From NCBI RefSeq assembly GCF_020080835.1, contig NC_058161.1:6426001-6490000 (forward strand): DNA of 64,000 bases. Direction: 5' to 3'. This document shows positions 59,869 through 64,000 of this stretch, piece after piece. Made by a program: the position numbers and the translations under genes. Source of the DNA: Cotesia glomerata. Its lineage: Eukaryota > Arthropoda > Insecta > Hymenoptera > Braconidae. The notes under the pieces are model-generated. The model did no database searches. It saw nothing but the letters and a program-made list of their open reading frames with translations, and was not told where the DNA came from. The stretch's first letter is position 1, and each line of letters begins with the position of its first letter.

Positions 59869-61450
59869 TCATTTTAGATACTCTCAGTACTTTCCTTCTG
59901 TTTGAAAATCTACAAGTTTTAATTTTTATTTAGCAATTACATTTATAGTGTATAAAAAAAAATTAACATTTAGTTTTGATTTTGCTACTAATTTCCTAGA
60001 TGAGCATTTTATCATTGCGAGTTATGATTTAAGACTAAATATAATTTATTCAAATCGTTCACTTGAGAAATTTCATAAATCAAGAACACTTAATCTTTTA
60101 ATAGATTAAATTAGAGTTTGAAAAACAAAAATATGCTTTGATAACAAACCAAATTTGAAACTAGAAAATGATTTTCCAATGAGTTCAAAATAAGAATAGA
60201 GTGATTAACAAAGGTCATTTTATTGTAAAGAAAGTATGGGATGCTTAGTATCAAGTCAAGTATTGTAAATAATTCATTGGTAAGCATATATGTAAAAGTA
60301 GACTTGTTAAAAAAAAATTCTTAAGATACACTCCACGCATTTTTTTTTAAATAAAATGAATTTATTTTTTATTTAATTTCATTCACAAGAAAATTTCATT
60401 TTCTGCCTAAAAAAATTATATATTTACAAAAACTATTTTTGTGCTATAGAATAACGAGTATTTAGTGGAATCATAGGTTTTTTAATTGTTTTAGACATCT
60501 TACTTTAATTAACTGATTACTTTAATCATAAGATAAGTACTGGAAGGCTTGTATATTTAGATTTGCCGAAAAATTTTTCTTTTCTTTTATTCTTCAATCC
60601 TCCGTAAGTGAAAACAATTTACAGGCTATCGTATAATGAGGGTAAAAAAAAATAATAACAATGACGATACATCTCCGGAATGGATATATAAAATAAAAAA
60701 GTTGTGTTTTGAGGTGGTATTTTTGAGAGTATATTGAGAATGATGGGGAAATAGGAAAGACGACGCGATGGCGACGTGCTTGCTGAGAAACAAACGACGC
60801 CCGATATAGAAGTGAACAAGCAGTGAATCACCCAAGCACTTGTTTACTAAGGGAATCAGGATTCAGGGATGCTGTTCTCGTTCCATCAAGTCTCAACTTG
60901 TACCGGAATCCAGACAGAGACAGAATAGAAAAATATATGGTAAAAAAGGGTGGAAAGACGTCTTCCTTCTCTCTTTGATCTTCTCTCTTCTCGTCGCGCG
61001 TGTTACCTAGTTTCTATTCTCGACCACCACCATTTTACTTCTATCACACCAACGCCCCAAGATACGATGGCGCCGACGAGTTAAACGGCTGAGTACGACT
61101 ACGACAACGACGATGACTGTTATGTAGGAAAACGCACACAAACACGCACTTCAGTAAGCTCTCTCAGTGGCTGATGTTGGAATCACTAAATGTAATTCGG
61201 TTAAAAGGGTTTTAGCAATACAATGCATATAAACATGAGTACTCCTCCTCTCAAGTCGCTGGTGCGGAAGAGTCTTCGTTGTCATCGTTTCAGTCTTTGC
61301 TATTTATATATACCTATACCTATCTACCTACATTTTTTTACCCTCTTTTTTATCAATCGTTGTATAGATTCCTTTAACTGGGCTATAACGTCTCGTGAAT
61401 CGGAGCCGAGTTGTTGTTTTATGTGAGTGTTTTCGAGTATTTCAAATTAA
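59200..61450. other. GC-richer unannotated region
   Basis: Patches at 59210-59420, 59455-59640, 60750-61150 and 61230-61430 are clearly GC-richer than the surroundings, with no convincing long frame or splice-consistent exon. Such patches are typical of 5'UTRs or promoters of long-intron genes. An (AT)n run of about 24 units lies at 59820-59867. Confidence 0.4.
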
Positions 61451-63172
61451 GTGATAGATTCAATTTAAATTAAATTTTTCTGTCATGCACGCCTTGAAAA
61501 TACTGTACTTCACTTTCACAATATAAGAGACAAGGAGTACGCTTTTCTTCGAGTATTTTTATTATAATTTTATAAGAATTAAGACACTTTGAGTCAGAAA
61601 TTTTATGTTACTTAAATTAAACTAAGCGACTATCAAAAGTCAAAAAAATTAAAATCAAAATTTTAACGACCACATATATACATGTTAATTACAGATAAGG
61701 TAGTTTAACATCTTAGCAGTTTTTTCTCGTCACACGTCATGTAATTCAAGTAATGTAAATGGAAATCACATATTCACTTAAAATCAAGGCGGTATTGTCA
61801 TCTCATATTAGATAAATACTCACGGAAAAGAAAATTAGAATTGTGACGCCGTACTCCAGAACCAGACTTACAATATCTTCACATCCATAATTTTATTTTT
61901 TTTAATTTACAATGTTACATCTTAAAAATTCGTATTGACTACTTTTATACGCATTTTTACGATGTGACAATTGTAATTTTTCCTACAATTTTTTTTCCGT
62001 GTCAGTACATTTTCATCAGTATGAAAAAGTAATCTTAATTCAAGAAAAAAAATCTTGAACATTTCTTCTTACTCCAAAACTACGTGAGTCTTTCAAAAAT
62101 ATTCTTGGTTCAAGTAAACCTATTTTTACGTGCATTTTATCTGTCAAACAATTAATATTTCTCCATGATCCATTTAAAATTATCCGTGAAGGTTGTAGAT
62201 AATGATCCTATTTCTTCTTTAAAATATGAACGTAGAAATAAAGTGAGAAAACCATACGTAAACCCAAGGATAGTTTATTAGACTGAATTCTCTTTTAATC
62301 TAAGTAGTATTAATAGAAAAATTTTAACATTGAAAACAAAGTTAAGATCTTAATAAATAATTCTTGTTGTAATTATTAAACATGAATCTATAGTTGATTA
62401 GGACGTATACTTTTGGATTTTGAAAACATCTTATTATATATTTATTTCGACATAATTTTAGTTGTTATATAACTTCTTTTTATTTATTTTTTCATTTAAT
62501 ATTGATTTGAAATAGTTAATTTCGTGGTACGAGAAAGGGTAATTTAGCCAACCAATAAATTCATTGGTTGGTGTAGCGAATATGGAACGCATACAAATAA
62601 ATGATTGGTTCATCGCTGAATTTTTCTAGTGAATGCATGGCCAATTACGAAAAATTGACAATAGCTCGGGTTCTATATATCCTTCGGGTATTTATTTATT
62701 TAATTTTTTTTTCATACAGCCAATGTATTTCACTTGATGGCAATTTGTCAAATTACGTGGATAGTTATGTAGTATGTAGCTTTTACTTTGAAAATCGTGT
62801 GTGTGAGTATAAAGAGAGGAGATGATGCTAGTAGTATAGAATGTGATTTGGGAGGCCGGTGAAATTGAACGATTGGTTGTTCGTCACACGCCTCAACGAC
62901 CTGAAATTATAATGCGAACAAATTACAATTGGGATTTTGAATATGAAAAAGTTGTTGGCAATAACGATGAATGATTTATAGATGCTACTTTCGTGTATTT
63001 AAATATACATGAAACTTTTAATTTTTGGGGGGAATTCACTACATGAACAATTGTACATTGACAGAATTGTTAATCATGATAACGTTAAAATTGATTTTTT
63101 TTTTTTTTTATCATAATTTATTTGTCTCGAAAATTTTGAACAATAATCCTCCAACATTTTTTTAATAATTTT
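61451..63172. other. Noncoding AT-rich stretch
   Basis: No gene seen. A small hairpin, CAACCAATAAATTCATTGGTTG, occurs near 62549-62570. Confidence 0.35.
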
Positions 63173-63323
63173 TGACTTCCCGCTAAGAAAATCGAAGATT
63201 TTCGAAAAATCGGGAAGTTATTGGTTTTACCCCGTTTTTTGAAAATCGAGTTTTCATCAAATCTCGACGTTTTGAGGTCCTAGGAAGCTTTCCTGACTAT
63301 TCCCGCGAGGGTGTCACTATGTC

Positions 63324-63380
<57 letters not shown>

Positions 63381-64000
63381 GTATGTAAACCACTTATAAC
63401 TTTTGAACGGTTGAACCGATTTCATCGCGGTTGGTGCCATTCGAAAGGGCTTCACCAAACTTAGATTTTCTGTTAATTTGAACCGATTCGGACCGATAGA
63501 TTTCGAGAAATTTGGAGGAATCTAAAAAAAAAATAGGAAAAAAAATGTTTTCAGAAGTGGTTTTTTTGGGATAACTTTTAAACGGCTTTACCGATCGATT
63601 TCAAAAATTAATCAACTCTCAACCTTAAAAAACCACGTCGATCGCCGCTAATCCGGTCAAAATCGGTTGATTCGTTCGAAAGATATCGTGAACGAAAGAA
63701 AACCGAAAAAAGTGTTTTTTCGGAGTTACTCCGAAATTTCTAGTTCAACCAATTAAAACTTAGAAAATCTTTATGAGGCTCAAAAAACTGCGTATAATGC
63801 CGTCAATCACGTAAAAATCGGTTCATTCATTCAAAAGTTATTGTGGTTTGAAAATTCAAAAAATAGTGTTTTATGAAACTTCTATCAGACTTTTGAGCTC
63901 GGAGAGCTCAAAAGAACACACAGATTGTATTTTTGAGCTCGAAGAGCTCAAAAAAGCGGCCAGGTATTAACGGAATTGGCGGGAAGTTGCAGGGATGGCC
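63173..64000 (-). repeat. Dispersed repeat family A, copy 5
   Basis: Reverse-oriented, nearly full copy running off the window end (last bases are the GGCCATCCCTGCAACTTCCC block on the complement). Contains a GT microsatellite at about 63329-63378 and GAGCTCGAAGAGCTC/GAGCTCGGAGAGCTC palindromes. Confidence 0.85.

Overview
This window is AT-rich, intron-rich animal nuclear DNA. It holds a tandem array of insect odorant-receptor (OR) genes, compact conserved housekeeping genes with small introns, an R1-clade non-LTR retrotransposon, CA/GT microsatellites and many short inverted-repeat elements. An insect is certain from the ORs. A hymenopteran, possibly a parasitoid wasp, is my best guess from the OR expansion and base composition, but I cannot prove it. 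Gene models were built by reading splice sites and checking that exon phases join.

Layout. (1) 1-18400, plus strand: five tandem OR genes. The first is only a 3' part; the other four look complete (404, 400, 395 and 395 codons). The last two come from a recent ~4 kb tandem duplication. All four complete genes share an unusually small first coding exon (13-19 nt) and a CATGCGC motif 90-100 bp upstream of the start codon. An orphan OR terminal exon lies between OR2 and OR3. (2) 19825-20856: a small secreted protein gene with a DM4/12-like cysteine motif. (3) 21724-34324, minus strand: a 14-exon YLPM1 (ZAP3) homologue with a 5.2 kb repetitive exon and a C-terminal P-loop domain. (4) 37574-49000: a compact cluster of COX11 (+), tektin (-), NUBP1 (+), a THAP-domain gene (-), BLOC1S5 (+), TMEM199/VMA12-like (+) and CHRAC1/CHRAC-16-like (-). 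(5) 49000-64000: no convincing host protein-coding gene. It contains a dispersed repeat split by a degenerate microsatellite-targeting R1-clade (Waldo-like) retrotransposon and by a TA-flanked inverted-repeat element, then a GC-richer unannotated stretch (59.2-61.5 kb) that may be 5'UTR or promoter of a gene outside the window.

The ORs would act together as olfactory receptor subunits in sensory neurons. The housekeeping genes are functionally unrelated but closely packed, in divergent or convergent pairs (tektin/NUBP1 start codons 133 bp apart; BLOC1S5 and TMEM199 only 132 bp apart on the same strand).

Most notable observations: the shared OR start architecture and promoter motif; the retrotransposon inserted between two CA microsatellite arms inside another repeat; insertions that separate the two duplicated ORs (a double hairpin only in OR4, a ~0.9 kb dispersed repeat only in OR5); several inverted-repeat element families with readable TA or TTAA target duplications; and a tRNA T-arm fragment inside a perfect palindrome. 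No CRISPR, rRNA or intact tRNA gene was seen.
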